A DNA stretch of 64,000 nt from Planctomycetota bacterium (lineage in GTDB: Bacteria; Planctomycetota; Planctomycetia; Gemmatales; Gemmataceae), in contig JAIOPV010000169.1 of NCBI GenBank assembly GCA_021413735.1, forward strand, positions 12,365-76,364. The letters are read 5' to 3'. The notes under the pieces were generated by a model. It searched no databases. It was not told where the DNA came from and was given only the letters and a program-made list of their open reading frames with translations. The translations under genes were made by a program, and so were the position numbers. Positions 33,358 to 42,743 of this stretch are shown one piece after another (positions within the stretch are counted from its first letter, which is position 1; every line of letters starts with the position of its first letter).

Positions 33358-36300
33358 TCAACAAAGCACCACATCTTCCAACAGAATCCGGCCGCGGGTC
33401 GAGTCGCCGACAATCTTCACCCGCCGTGGTTGCTTCCGTCGGCGGTGCCAGCCACGGTCGTACTGCTCCTCCGTGAACTGACGAACGGATTCGCCAGCCA
33501 GTTGCTCGAACGCCCGACTGACGTGCCGCATGTCGAAGAACAATTCCGTGTCCTTCGCGAGTTCCGCTGCCGTCAAGACACACACTCCTGGCTCGGACCC
33601 GAAACCGATCCCACGCCCACGCCATTCCCCCTCGCTGTAAGCACACACTTCCCGCGATGCCTTGTAGAGCAGATCGACGGCGCTGTCGTCCACTCCGACG
33701 AGTCGCAGGTTCGCGTTGATGAATCCGAATCGTTTGCCAAGCGTCTGAAGACCCGAGCGGAGCACTTCCACGAAATGCTCCCTCGCGAGAGCGAGCATCG
33801 GGATCGCCTCGAATCGCCGCACCAACTCCGGCCGCTTGTTGCCGTAGCGGTCGGTGAACGCTTCCGCGAGGATGTCCTTCACCTCACGCTCGCTCATGTG
33901 CCGGTGCAGTCGGTCCGCACCAGCGTTCGCAGCGCCGACGATGACGTGCCCAGGCCGCCGCACGGTTTCGCCGTTGCCCGCAGTGAGGATGCCAGCGTCG
34001 AAGTAGTTCATCAGCGCCGTGTACACGTCTGGGTGCATCTTCTCGATCTCGTCGAAGAACACAATCGCCGAAGCATTCTCCTCCGCGAACACATACAGAA
34101 TGCCCTTGTCCGGACCGACATAGCCACTCGGCGAACCAATCAGTCTGGCGACCGTGTGCGACTCCGAAAACTGTGCCCCCTCAACGTGGAAGAACGGCAT
34201 ATTCATCGCCAGCGCGAACTTCATCATCAACTCGGTCTTGCCGACACCCGTGGGGCCAGGAAGCAACAACGCGAGTGGCCGATCCACGTCTCGCACGCCG
34301 AGGATGTGGCTCTTCATGCGTGCCCCAACTGTGCGGATTGCTTGCTCCTGACCCAGCACCTCGAACGGAGCGTGAACGAGAAACTTGTCCACGGCCGTCT
34401 TGCGGTGACGGATCTGTTCGCCGTCGGGCAAGTGGAAGATGGACGGCGCCGCAGCGGCAACATCCTGTTCAGTGAGTCCACGGAAGCCCTCCATGCGGGC
34501 GTGCTGTGCGGCTCCGTTCAGGGTGTGCAGCACGAGGTTCAGGTTGTCCTGCTCCGGGCGGCGAGTGCGTTTCACGAGTGCCGCGGCGAACGCGAAAATC
34601 TCGCGCTCGATCGGCTCTTCCAGGCCGAGTTTGCGGCGCAGCGCTGGCTCCTCCGCCAGTAACCGATCGGGGATTTCGTCGTCGGTGAACGGCTGAATGA
34701 GCACCTGCGGCAACCCCGGAAGCGGCTCACGCATTCGCAGGATCACCTTGATGCGGTATCGCTCCAGAAGGCCGACAAACTGCCGGTACTGCTCCAGGTC
34801 CTTCACCGAGTCGGCGTCCACAACGAGCATCACGTTCTCGTCGTGCAGCGTCAGGTCGGAGAGCACCTTGTTAATCAACCCGAGGTCGGGGGTCAGGTTG
34901 AGGTCGATGCCGAGGAACTTGCGGATCAGCCGCTCCCAAATCTTGTCCATCTTGTCAGGCTTGTTGACGCACACGAGCGAGTAATCGCGCAGCCGTTCCC
35001 CGGCAGTGCCCTCCATCAATCGCCGAGCGAACGACCGCACAAGCCGCTCGTGCGGTCGAACGTAGTCTCCCCACACTTCGCGGGTCTTCTCGACGTCCTC
35101 CTTGATCTTCTCTTCCGCGACGACCGCCCCAAGTTCAGGGTGAAAGCTCGTCGTGTCCACGATGCACACGATGCCACGGTCGAGCAGATGCCGCTCCAAC
35201 TCCGCAACCTCCGCGGACATGCCGAAGGCATCGAGGTGAAGCGTTCGGTAGTCGTCGAGGGTGGCAATGTCCTTGAACACGACCGGCAACGCCCCGAGCT
35301 TGTTCGGACGGTACGACCCAGCGTAAACGCGGAACTGATTGAGGATCGCCGGCGCGTGGTTGAAGCGCTCAGCAGAAAGCTCCCGACACCGCTCAGGGAC
35401 ATCGGAGAAACCGAGTTCCCGAAGCACGAGCAGGATGGCTTGCAGGTCTGGCTCGCTGAGGTACGCAGCGTGCTCGAACGCATAGCACAGGTAGTCGTGA
35501 GGCTTCGGCTCCTTACGCCCGCACCACACACGGACGAGGTACGTGAAGTGCTTGCGATCCGACGCGCCGGCGATGCGAACCCGCGTCCGCAGGGCGTCGA
35601 TGAGCATGCCGATCTTCGGGTCGATCTTCTCGGGAAGGATTCGTTCCAGAATGAATCGGAGGGTTGGACCCATCTGCGACGGCACAACAGGGAAGTCCCG
35701 CAGTTGTTGCTCGGCGACGCTGCCAAACCCCTGCACCCGATGGTCGCGAACGTGCTTGGCCGCGATCGGCGACAGCAAGAACGACGCCGACCGCAGCAGT
35801 TTCACGCCCTGACGCCCGCGTGCGGGACCAGTGGAGAAAGCACGGTCGAGGTACTGACAGAACACCGCACCATCGGAACCAGAGAGCAGGCTGAAGACGA
35901 GCTGCTTTCCGGCGCGACGAGCCTTGGCGATCTCGTCGCGGAACTTGCGGACACGCGCTCGCCCGGCCTCGGCGTCGTCGAGTTGCCGCAGAATCGTCTT
36001 TCGCTTCGCCCGGTCCTGGTCGGCTTGCTTGATCTTCTTTTCGCAGTCCTCGATCGACTTCGCCAGCTTCGTGTCTTCACGCTCCCAAACCGACATCGTC
36101 TTCTTGTTGTCCTGATCCGGGGAATCCAGCAAGTGCTTCTTTCGCTTGGCCCTCGACAGCCGCAGTTCGCGTTTCGTCTTGCGGTAGTCGCGTTCGGCCT
36201 CGACGCTCAGTGCCTTGCGGCGCAACAATTCCCCATCGCGATTTCCGATCAGGAACCAATCAATGAACTCAGCCGCGAGCTGTGCTTGCTCCTTCTTCTC

Positions 36301-37203
36301 GATGTGGTCGGTGGCGAAGGTCGGCAGGTCCGGCACCTTGATGCACGCGAACGGCCTTGGGATCGCCGGGTCGTGGTCAATCACGAAATCGTGAGCGGAG
36401 TTAATCGTCGCGTGCAGTAAATCCGCAGCCTCCTTGTCGAGAGCTTGCGTCGCGGGCTGGGCGGGCTGATTCGGAGCGCCAGCCGGCGCAGGCTCCTCCT
36501 TTTCCATCTCCACGTAGTCCTTCGCGGCGCCGATGCCCTGAATGACCAAGAACCGGAAACGGTCGTTGGACAAGCCTTCCAACAGCGTGCGGATGCGAAC
36601 GAAGAACGGCGTGCAGAGGCGAAGGTAGCGGACCGCCTTGCGTGGGTCGTCGCAGCCGCCAGCCACAAACCGGCCGAAGAAGTTGAGGCTCGTGACCGGG
36701 AACGGGAACTGTGCGGCGAGGTCGCGTAAGTCTGCCCCGTCGAGCGCGAGTTGATGGCGAAGGATGGACTTCAACAGGTCGAGTTGCGAGCGAGTGACGC
36801 CCGTGAACTCCTGATACGCCTCGGCGTCGCCGGCATCGGGGAACGTCTCGGGGTTGAACGGGCAGTGAGCGATCTCATACAGCAGTTGTGGCAGCGCCTC
36901 ATTGATGGCGTCGCGGCTGCGTTCGGCGCTGGCGACGACCTTCCGATCGCTGGGCAGGTAGCCCATGATGTCGAGGTAAGTTCGGAGGTGTTCGCGATCG
37001 CGCGCATTGGTGGACGGCCGGAGCAAGACGGCCCAGGTCATGACCGCCTCCAACGCCGAGAGCTGCGGACGACTCAGGCCCAGCCGTGCGGCGAGTTCCT
37101 GGACTCGCTGCCGTTCGGCAGTCACCGCTCCGGGCACGGGTGCCACGGGGGTGAACAGCGTGACTGTTTCCGTCGCGTTCGCGATCTGGGTGCGTGCTTG
37201 CAT
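33358..37203 (-). CDS. Very large Clp-like AAA+ ATPase with an atypical N-terminal two-thirds
   Basis: 1281 residues. The AAA-2 (Clp D2-like) module is in the C-terminal quarter: Walker A GPTGVGKTEL near residue 983, pore-loop-like GYVGPDKG, Walker B IVFFDEIEK near 1048, and a lid region starting RPELVRRFEAIP. No second P-loop was found. Around residues 760-950 a segment ending in LLAEEPALRRKLGLEEP looks like the remnant of a D1 lid. A highly charged coiled coil spans about 325-435. The first 320 residues are helical and unrecognised. No Clp N-domain, signal peptide or membrane segment. A protein remodelling or unfolding role follows from the family; the target is unknown. Confidence 0.85.
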   Translation of the reverse strand: MQARTQIANATETVTLFTPVAPVPGAVTAERQRVQELAARLGLSRPQLSALEAVMTWAVLLRPSTNARDREHLRTYLDIMGYLPSDRKVVASAERSRDAINEALPQLLYEIAHCPFNPETFPDAGDAEAYQEFTGVTRSQLDLLKSILRHQLALDGADLRDLAAQFPFPVTSLNFFGRFVAGGCDDPRKAVRYLRLCTPFFVRIRTLLEGLSNDRFRFLVIQGIGAAKDYVEMEKEEPAPAGAPNQPAQPATQALDKEAADLLHATINSAHDFVIDHDPAIPRPFACIKVPDLPTFATDHIEKKEQAQLAAEFIDWFLIGNRDGELLRRKALSVEAERDYRKTKRELRLSRAKRKKHLLDSPDQDNKKTMSVWEREDTKLAKSIEDCEKKIKQADQDRAKRKTILRQLDDAEAGRARVRKFRDEIAKARRAGKQLVFSLLSGSDGAVFCQYLDRAFSTGPARGRQGVKLLRSASFLLSPIAAKHVRDHRVQGFGSVAEQQLRDFPVVPSQMGPTLRFILERILPEKIDPKIGMLIDALRTRVRIAGASDRKHFTYLVRVWCGRKEPKPHDYLCYAFEHAAYLSEPDLQAILLVLRELGFSDVPERCRELSAERFNHAPAILNQFRVYAGSYRPNKLGALPVVFKDIATLDDYRTLHLDAFGMSAEVAELERHLLDRGIVCIVDTTSFHPELGAVVAEEKIKEDVEKTREVWGDYVRPHERLVRSFARRLMEGTAGERLRDYSLVCVNKPDKMDKIWERLIRKFLGIDLNLTPDLGLINKVLSDLTLHDENVMLVVDADSVKDLEQYRQFVGLLERYRIKVILRMREPLPGLPQVLIQPFTDDEIPDRLLAEEPALRRKLGLEEPIEREIFAFAAALVKRTRRPEQDNLNLVLHTLNGAAQHARMEGFRGLTEQDVAAAAPSIFHLPDGEQIRHRKTAVDKFLVHAPFEVLGQEQAIRTVGARMKSHILGVRDVDRPLALLLPGPTGVGKTELMMKFALAMNMPFFHVEGAQFSESHTVARLIGSPSGYVGPDKGILYVFAEENASAIVFFDEIEKMHPDVYTALMNYFDAGILTAGNGETVRRPGHVIVGAANAGADRLHRHMSEREVKDILAEAFTDRYGNKRPELVRRFEAIPMLALAREHFVEVLRSGLQTLGKRFGFINANLRLVGVDDSAVDLLYKASREVCAYSEGEWRGRGIGFGSEPGVCVLTAAELAKDTELFFDMRHVSRAFEQLAGESVRQFTEEQYDRGWHRRRKQPRRVKIVGDSTRGRILLEDVVLC

Positions 37204-37330
37204 CGGATGCTCATGGCGTCAGGGATGTGTGTCTGACAGAAATGAGACGTGCAAGGCCGGAGAGGTTCGCCCGGCGTGGGTCGTCGTGACGCTGGAGCGA
37301 GAGCGAGGCAAGCCACGGCTGGGTTGTCCG

Positions 37331-38356
37331 TCAGCCCGCGAGCTTTCGGATGGCGGCCGCTGCCTTCACGCACTGCTCGCGTGTAACGTCGAGATGTGTC
37401 ACGGCTCGGATCACTTTTTCGCCCAGCGCCGCGACCAACACGCCATCCGCCTTCAACCGATTCGCCACATCTTTCGCAGTGCCCAACTTCCCGCCAACCT
37501 CGAACCACACGAGATTCGTTTCCACCTTCGCCGGCGTCAGCGTCAAGCCGGGGACTTCTCCTACAGCCTCGGCGACGAGCTTCGCGTTCGCATGATCTTC
37601 TGCGAGGCGGTCGATGTTGTGATCGAGTGCATACAGGCACGCACCCGCGAGGAAGCCCGCTTGCCGCATCGCACCGCCAAACAGTTTCCGGATGCGTCGG
37701 GCGTGTGCGATCAGATCCTTCGGCCCGAGTAGCGCCGACCCGACAGGCGTTCCAAGTCCCTTGCTGAAACAGACGCTCACGGTGTCAAACATCTGGCCCC
37801 AGATCTTCGCGGGAACACCAGTCACCACCATCGCGTTCCAGATGCGGGCACCATCGAGATGCGTTGCCAATCCGTTGGAACGTGCCCACTTCGAGATGCC
37901 GTTGATGGCTTCCGGCGAGTAGACCGTGCCGCCGCCGCGATTGTGCGTGTTCTCCAGCGACACCAGCCTGGTGCGAACAGCGTGCATGTCGTTGGGGCGG
38001 ATCTTCCCGGCGAAATCGCTTTCGTTCAGCAAGCCGAACTGCCCGTCGATGGTTCGGCACGTCACGCCGCTGAGAGCCGCCGCGCCGCCTGCTTCCCACA
38101 GGTAGATGTGGCTCGTCGTTTCGAGGAGGATTTCGTCTTGCGGTCGGCAGTGGATGCGCACCGCAATCTGATTCGACATGGTGCCGCTGGGTACGAACAA
38201 ACCCGCTTCGTGGCCGAACATCGCGGCTGTGCGGCGTTCGAGTTCGTTGATGGTGGGGTCTTCGCCGAAGACATCGTCGCCGACGGCCGCGGCGGACATG
38301 GCCGCGAGCATTCCGGGGGTGGGCTTCGTCACGGTGTCGCTGCGAAGGTCAATCAT
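37331..38356 (-). CDS. ltaE: Low-specificity L-threonine aldolase
   Basis: Pyridoxal-phosphate enzyme that splits L-threonine or L-allo-threonine to glycine and acetaldehyde; 341 residues from ATG 38356, which starts MIDLRSDTVTKPT, the classical N-terminus of the family. The cofactor-binding lysine lies in VSVCFSKGLGTPVGS. Other family marks are GDDVFGEDPT and LATHLDGARIWNA. An upstream in-frame start at 38407 would add a hydrophobic stretch derived from the neighbouring AT-rich palindrome and was rejected. Cytoplasmic. It is followed by the AAA+ gene on the same strand after 127 bases. Confidence 0.92.
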   Translation of the reverse strand: MIDLRSDTVTKPTPGMLAAMSAAAVGDDVFGEDPTINELERRTAAMFGHEAGLFVPSGTMSNQIAVRIHCRPQDEILLETTSHIYLWEAGGAAALSGVTCRTIDGQFGLLNESDFAGKIRPNDMHAVRTRLVSLENTHNRGGGTVYSPEAINGISKWARSNGLATHLDGARIWNAMVVTGVPAKIWGQMFDTVSVCFSKGLGTPVGSALLGPKDLIAHARRIRKLFGGAMRQAGFLAGACLYALDHNIDRLAEDHANAKLVAEAVGEVPGLTLTPAKVETNLVWFEVGGKLGTAKDVANRLKADGVLVAALGEKVIRAVTHLDVTREQCVKAAAAIRKLAG

Positions 38357-38377
38357 GGAGCAACCCAAAAACAAAGA

Positions 38378-38489
38378 AATTAGCCGCACGATAAACAACA
38401 CGATCAAAGCAGGATCAAAGCAGAAGCCTGAGCTTAACTCTGTTTTCTGTCTGAATCGTGTCTTTATCGTTTTTATCGTGCGGCTAATT
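38378..38489. repeat. AT-rich inverted repeat, about 110 bases
   Basis: Arms AATTAGCCGCACGATAAA (38378-38395) and its complement at 38472-38489 match over 18 bp, with further partial pairing outside and inside (ATCGTGT/ACACGAT). It is clearly more AT-rich than its surroundings, separates the threonine aldolase start from the next gene's stop, and resembles a small non-autonomous mobile element. Confidence 0.75.
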
Positions 38490-38506
38490 ATTTTGTCTGC
38501 GTTTGC

Positions 38507-39154
38507 CTACATTCCCTCTTTTTTCGGCGGCGGAACAACCGGAGCAGGAATGTCTTCATGGCGGTTTTCGAGGAACCAGCGATCGTCGATCTTGCGGAAG
38601 TACAACGCACGATCTTTCACATCCATGTGCGTCAACTTCGCCCCGGTTTCCGTGTCGGTGGGCATCCCATCGCGAAGTAACTTCTTCAGGTCTTTCAACG
38701 CCTGCGGGTCATCGATCAGTTTGGCTTCCATATCCTGGACGATCTGGCGGAAGGCTCGTTCCCGACTGCGTTCGATAATGAGCGCCCTGAACTTCACGCG
38801 ATCCACGGGCAAGCGGGTCTCGGGTGCGTATTTGTCTGGGTTGCGAATCTGAAGATCCCGCAATCGAGAAAGCTCGATCTCGACCGCTGCCTCGTACTGC
38901 TTCGACCGGTCAGCCACACGCAGTTCCACGAAGCCCGGATCGAGCAAGTGAGCCACGATGTACGGGGTGTCGCCCTTTTCGATGGCCTCGATTGTCGAGT
39001 TGAGCGCTTTCTTGGCGCTGTCCTGGGGATACGCCTTGACCTTGTATTGGATGCCGAAACGGGGCGGCACGTCCTTCGGCAATTCGCCTTCTTTCGGTGG
39101 CTGGGCGAAGGCCACGGACCCTGAAACGAGCACAATCGCGAAAAGGAGCCTCAT
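38507..39154 (-). CDS. Secreted protein of unknown function
   Basis: 215 residues from ATG 39154, preceded by GGGAGG, with a signal peptide ([17 protein letters not shown]). The mature protein is hydrophilic: Pro/Glu/Lys-rich start, then helical stretches ([36 protein letters not shown]) and an end DDRWFLENR typical of NTF2/SnoaL-like or lumazine-type secreted domains, though that is weak. No cysteines or catalytic motif are evident. It is divergent from aroC with 44 bases between the starts. Confidence 0.7.
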   Translation of the reverse strand: MRLLFAIVLVSGSVAFAQPPKEGELPKDVPPRFGIQYKVKAYPQDSAKKALNSTIEAIEKGDTPYIVAHLLDPGFVELRVADRSKQYEAAVEIELSRLRDLQIRNPDKYAPETRLPVDRVKFRALIIERSRERAFRQIVQDMEAKLIDDPQALKDLKKLLRDGMPTDTETGAKLTHMDVKDRALYFRKIDDRWFLENRHEDIPAPVVPPPKKEGM

Positions 39155-39185
39155 CGGGAACCTCCCGGAACCCAGCGACACGGCC

Positions 39186-39191
39186 TATAAT
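39186..39191 (+). promoter_or_regulatory. TATAAT -10 box placing the transcript start at the aroC ATG
   Basis: A perfect TATAAT lies seven bases before the aroC ATG with no Shine-Dalgarno between or just upstream. A -10 element this close would start transcription at the ATG, giving a leaderless mRNA. No TTGACA-like -35 is seen. Confidence 0.5.
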
Positions 39192-39198
39192 CAGCCGC

Positions 39199-40371
39199 AT
39201 GGCAGGTAACACGTTCGGTAAGCTGTTTCGGGTCACCACGGCAGGCGTCAGCCACGGCCCTGGGTATCTTTGTATTATCGACGGATGCCCCGCGGGACTT
39301 GAACTGTCCCTCGCGGATTTGCTTCCCGATCTCGCTCGGCGCAAACCTGGGCAGAGCAAACTCACTACCCAGCGAGACGAAGCCGACACTCCGGAGATCT
39401 GGTCTGGCGTCTTCGAGGGCAAAACCGACGGCACCCCCATCGGCATCTTATTCCGCAACAGTGACCAACGCAGCGGCGACTACGGCGACATCAAAGACAA
39501 GTATCGGCCCGGTCACGCCGACTTCACGTTCGACGCGAAGTACGGCTTCCGAGATTATCGCGGCGGCGGTCGCAGTAGTGCGCGAGAAACCGTGTGTCGG
39601 GTTGCGGCGGGTGCCGTGGCGAAGAAGCTCCTTGCACGGGAAGGCATCCGCGTTCTGGGTTATGTCACGCAAGTCGGCGACGTAAAGGCCGAGATCGCAG
39701 ATCCCACGGCGGTCACACTCGATCAAGTTGAAGCGACGCCGATTCGCTGTCCCCTGCCCGACCGTGCAGCCGCGATGATTGAGCTGATCGACGCCGTACG
39801 GAAAGATCGCGATTCCATCGGCGGCGTCTGCGAACTGGTTGCAGTCGGCGTTCCGCCCGGGCTTGGCGAACCCGTGTTCGACAAGCTAAAGGCCGATCTC
39901 GGGAAGGCGTTGTTGTCGTTGCCTGCTGTGCTCGGATTCGAGTACGGAGCCGGGTTCGCTGTTGCGAACATGCGGGGCAGTGAGAACAACGACGTATACG
40001 TGCCTGATGAGCGACCGGCCCCTGAACCCGAAGCTCCGGGTGCTGCGGATCTGTCGCCGGACTGCAACGAAGCGGTGTGGAAGCCGCACCCGACCGCACG
40101 CATCCGCACGGAAACGAACCGCCACGGTGGCATGCTCGGCGGCATCTCGTCGGGCGAACCGGTCGTCTGTCGCGTCGCGATCAAGCCGACGAGTTCGATT
40201 CCGCGATCGCAACGAACCGTGACCCGCACCGGCGACCCAACCGACATTCTGGTGAAGGGGCGACACGATCCGTGTTTGTTGCCGCGGTTCGTGCCGATGG
40301 GCGAGGCGATGGTCGCGCTCGTGCTGGTCGATCATCTGTTGCGTGCCAAGGTTAGTCGACTCCGAGGCTGA
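39199..40371 (+). CDS. aroC: Chorismate synthase
   Basis: Last shared step of aromatic amino-acid synthesis: converts 5-enolpyruvylshikimate 3-phosphate to chorismate using reduced FMN. 390 residues. Diagnostic regions are [20 protein letters not shown] at the start, [20 protein letters not shown] and [40 protein letters not shown], and [13 protein letters not shown]. The ATG at 39199 is fixed by the N-terminal motif; upstream in-frame codons do not resemble the family. Cytoplasmic. Confidence 0.97.
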   Translation: MAGNTFGKLFRVTTAGVSHGPGYLCIIDGCPAGLELSLADLLPDLARRKPGQSKLTTQRDEADTPEIWSGVFEGKTDGTPIGILFRNSDQRSGDYGDIKDKYRPGHADFTFDAKYGFRDYRGGGRSSARETVCRVAAGAVAKKLLAREGIRVLGYVTQVGDVKAEIADPTAVTLDQVEATPIRCPLPDRAAAMIELIDAVRKDRDSIGGVCELVAVGVPPGLGEPVFDKLKADLGKALLSLPAVLGFEYGAGFAVANMRGSENNDVYVPDERPAPEPEAPGAADLSPDCNEAVWKPHPTARIRTETNRHGGMLGGISSGEPVVCRVAIKPTSSIPRSQRTVTRTGDPTDILVKGRHDPCLLPRFVPMGEAMVALVLVDHLLRAKVSRLRG

Positions 40372-40392
40372 GACGCGAACCGTTCAACTGGA

Positions 40393-40923
40393 ATGCTGAT
40401 GCAAGCCCTTGCAATTTTTTCGGCAGTCGAACCACAGGGGACGCGACGCAGGGAGTACGAACTGCTGCCAGATGTTATCCGGCTCCGTGCGATTGGCCGC
40501 TGGGAAACTGTCGAAACAAGCATCCCATTGAAGACGTTCACAGGAGAGGAAATCCGGCGGAGCTTTCAGCTACCATTTTTCCCCCGGACAGATCTCGTTG
40601 TTGGTTCGTTTACCTGCGGTTGCCTCCTGCTTGTATTCTGGTTAACAATCGAGACCAGCGGGCAACTGATGGGGGTCAGGGAGCGAGTTTTGTTTGGTGC
40701 ATTCGGGTTCGGGCTCATGCTTTGTTCCGGACTCCTTGTTGGACTGCGGTACCTGCGACACGATTGGCGACAATGGCGTGAGTTCGAGTTTTGGTATCTT
40801 CGCGAAGGTGAACCGACAACCGTAGGAATACTCAGCGACGAGACGTTGTTCACGGAACAGGAGCAGTTTCTGGAACGGTTACGTTCCCAAATCCAGCGAT
40901 GCCGAGCGCAGCACAAGAGTTGA
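40393..40923 (+). CDS. Membrane protein of unknown function
   Basis: 176 residues with two adjacent hydrophobic segments (LVVGSFTCGCLLLVFWLTI and LFGAFGFGLMLCSGLLVGL) between soluble ends. The N-terminal part contains WETVETSIPLKTFTGEEIR. The C-terminal part has a Trp-rich stretch, RHDWRQWREFEFWYLREGE. I do not recognise the family. The DNA is less GC-rich than in the flanking aroC and cysK genes, like the orphan gene at 12142-12507. The start is uncertain: ATG 40393 or 40399, no strong SD. Confidence 0.6.
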   Translation: MLMQALAIFSAVEPQGTRRREYELLPDVIRLRAIGRWETVETSIPLKTFTGEEIRRSFQLPFFPRTDLVVGSFTCGCLLLVFWLTIETSGQLMGVRERVLFGAFGFGLMLCSGLLVGLRYLRHDWRQWREFEFWYLREGEPTTVGILSDETLFTEQEQFLERLRSQIQRCRAQHKS

Positions 40924-40950
40924 TGTAATAGTCGCCAAACAGGAATTGCC

Positions 40951-41013
40951 ATGAATCGAGCCGCGGCGGCGGCTCTTGTCCGGTTCGAGGCTTCACACTA
41001 CCTTGTCGAGTAA
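40951..41013 (+). other. Possible 20-codon leader reading frame before cysK
   Basis: ATG 40951, preceded by AGGA, opens a 20-codon frame (MNRAAAAALVRFEASHYLVE) ending TAA at 41011-41013, 33 bases before cysK. The alanine run overlaps a short GC-rich hairpin (GAGCCGC-4-GCGGCTC). No cysteine codons, so a simple cysteine attenuator is not supported. It may be chance. Confidence 0.2.
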
Positions 41014-41046
41014 CTTTCCCGGAATGCTGCTGAAAGGCAATTTCCC

Positions 41047-42039
41047 ATGTCCACCGACACGACGTTTCGCGGGCACGTTTACGACAACATCACGCAGTGC
41101 ATCGGCCACACGCCGTTGATTAAGCTCCATCGAATCGTTGGACCGGACTGCAAAGCGACAGTGATTGCAAAGCTCGAAAACTTCAATCCGCTGTGGTCGG
41201 TCAAGGACCGCATCGGGGTCGCGATGATCGACGCAGCCGAGAAGGCCGGCAAGATCAAGCCCGAGACAATGATCGTGGAACCGACCAGCGGCAACACCGG
41301 CATCGGGCTGGCGTTCACATGCGCCGCACGCGGCTACAAGCTCACGATCACCATGCCCGATAGCATGTCGCTCGAACGCCAGCGGTTATTGAAAGCACTC
41401 GGCGCAACGCTCGTGCTGACGCCGCGTGAACTCGGCATGAAAGGCGCGATTGCCGAAGCCACGAAGATTGTCGCGAGCCTGGGTGGGGAGCCGAAGGCGT
41501 TCATGCCGCAGCAGTTCAAGAACCCAGCGAACCCCGAGATTCACCGCAAGACGACCGCTGAAGAAATCTGGCGTGCGACCAACGGTCAGATCGACATCCT
41601 GGTGTCCGGTGTTGGTACGGGCGGCACCATCACGGGCTGCGGCGAAGTGCTGAAGGCTCGCAAGCCATCGGTGAAGTGCATCGCGGTTGAGCCGGCCGCA
41701 AGCCCAGTGTTGACGCAGCATCTCACGCAGGGCGTGCCGAAGGATCAGGTGAAGCCCGGCCCGCACAAGATTCAAGGCATCGGCGCTGGCTTCATTCCGG
41801 ATGTGCTGAACACCGCGGTCATTGATGAAGTGGTGACGGTCACCGACGACGAATCGTTCGAGATGGGGCGGCGGTTGGCGAAGGAAGAGGGGATGCTGTG
41901 CGGCATCTCTTGCGGAGCGGCCGCAGCGGCTGCAGTGAAGGTTGCGAAGCGGCCCGAAAACGCCGGCAAGGTGATCGTGGTGATCCTGCCGGACCTCGGC
42001 GAACGCTACCTCAGCACGGCCCTCTACCCACAGGACTGA
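41047..42039 (+). CDS. cysK: Cysteine synthase (O-acetylserine sulfhydrylase)
   Basis: PLP enzyme making L-cysteine from O-acetylserine and sulfide; 330 residues, usual length. The cofactor lysine is in [15 protein letters not shown] near residue 47. The substrate loop is [13 protein letters not shown]. The phosphate-binding glycine loop is [16 protein letters not shown]. The end shows [16 protein letters not shown] and [11 protein letters not shown], as in CysK. GAAAGG is upstream of the ATG at a good distance. Cystathionine beta-synthase-like enzymes share the fold, but length and lack of a regulatory domain favour CysK. Confidence 0.94.
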   Translation: MSTDTTFRGHVYDNITQCIGHTPLIKLHRIVGPDCKATVIAKLENFNPLWSVKDRIGVAMIDAAEKAGKIKPETMIVEPTSGNTGIGLAFTCAARGYKLTITMPDSMSLERQRLLKALGATLVLTPRELGMKGAIAEATKIVASLGGEPKAFMPQQFKNPANPEIHRKTTAEEIWRATNGQIDILVSGVGTGGTITGCGEVLKARKPSVKCIAVEPAASPVLTQHLTQGVPKDQVKPGPHKIQGIGAGFIPDVLNTAVIDEVVTVTDDESFEMGRRLAKEEGMLCGISCGAAAAAAVKVAKRPENAGKVIVVILPDLGERYLSTALYPQD

Positions 42040-42052
42040 TAGTTGTTGCCCT

Positions 42053-42096
42053 TTGCGGCGTAGCGTTCGAGGAAGCGCTACGCCGCAAGCGGCGAA
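42053..42096. repeat. Hairpin after cysK, ending in a CGCCGC-AAGC family element
   Basis: Arms TTGCGGCGTAGCG (42053-42065) and CGCTACGCCGCAA (42076-42088) make a perfect 13-bp stem with a 10-base loop. The right arm overlaps the palindrome CGCCGCAAGCGGCG at 42081-42094. It lies between the convergent cysK and zinc-ribbon genes, so it is probably also a terminator. Confidence 0.7.
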
Positions 42097-42101
42097 GACC
42101 T

Positions 42102-42533
42102 TCACATCACACGTCCCATCGGTGCCTCGATCTCCAACGATGATCGGGCTTCTCGTTCTCGCTTCAGGTACAGCATGTACCCGAGAACGCACATCACGAT
42201 GAGCAGCACCGTGAGGATCGCGTAACGAATCCATGAGTTTCGGTACGACCATTCCTGCTCTTCGTCGCGCTTCTTCTTTTTCTTCTTCTTTTTGGGTCGC
42301 TCTTCTTCATCTTCTCCCGCCTCGTCCTCTCCGACAGCCTTCACCGGTTTCTTGGCGACTGTACTTGGGGCGGCCTTCCCCTTCTTGGGTTCCTCGACTT
42401 CCTCTTCAGCCGGTTCTTCGACCTCGAACTCCGCTCCGCACTTGGTGCATTCGACCGTCTTGCCGAGTTTGAACCCGGTTGCTGATTTCATTCCAGCTCC
42501 GCATTCGGGGCAGGAGATGCGATTGATCGCCAC
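42102..42533 (-). CDS. Zinc-ribbon membrane protein with Lys-rich linker
   Basis: 143 residues from GTG 42533, supported by GGAG five bases upstream; this puts the zinc ribbon at the very N-terminus. Two pairs of cysteines, CPECGAG and CTKCGAE, form an MJ0042-like zinc ribbon. The middle is acidic then Lys-rich, with a run of eight lysines (EERPKKKKKKKKRDEEQE). One membrane helix (YAILTVLLIVMCVLGYMLYL) follows near residue 115 and a short outer tail ends the protein. The function is unknown; the pattern of zinc ribbon, charged linker and single helix recurs at 54784-56214. Confidence 0.75.
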   Translation of the reverse strand: MAINRISCPECGAGMKSATGFKLGKTVECTKCGAEFEVEEPAEEEVEEPKKGKAAPSTVAKKPVKAVGEDEAGEDEEERPKKKKKKKKRDEEQEWSYRNSWIRYAILTVLLIVMCVLGYMLYLKREREARSSLEIEAPMGRVM

Positions 42534-42743
42534 ACGAAACTCCGAGAGGGAAATAACGAAGGGATTGGGATACAGTGTACCCGCTGCATCACCAGGAGCA
42601 ATCGCGTCGGCGAAACAGGTTGAGAAACGTGGCAACTCATCAATCTGCAAGCTGCAATTCTTGCTCTCCGGGTCCAACCGGTGTTACAGTTTAGTCTGCG
42701 GCGGTCGGGCGTCTGACCGCGTCGGTTCAGCGATGGAGCGTGC

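Noticed and set aside
32497-34662. Long plus-strand reading frame (about 720 codons) over the sulfatase end and the AAA+ gene
   Set aside because: Overlaps two well-supported genes, is His/Arg rich and shows no domain; a third-position shadow of a GC-rich gene.
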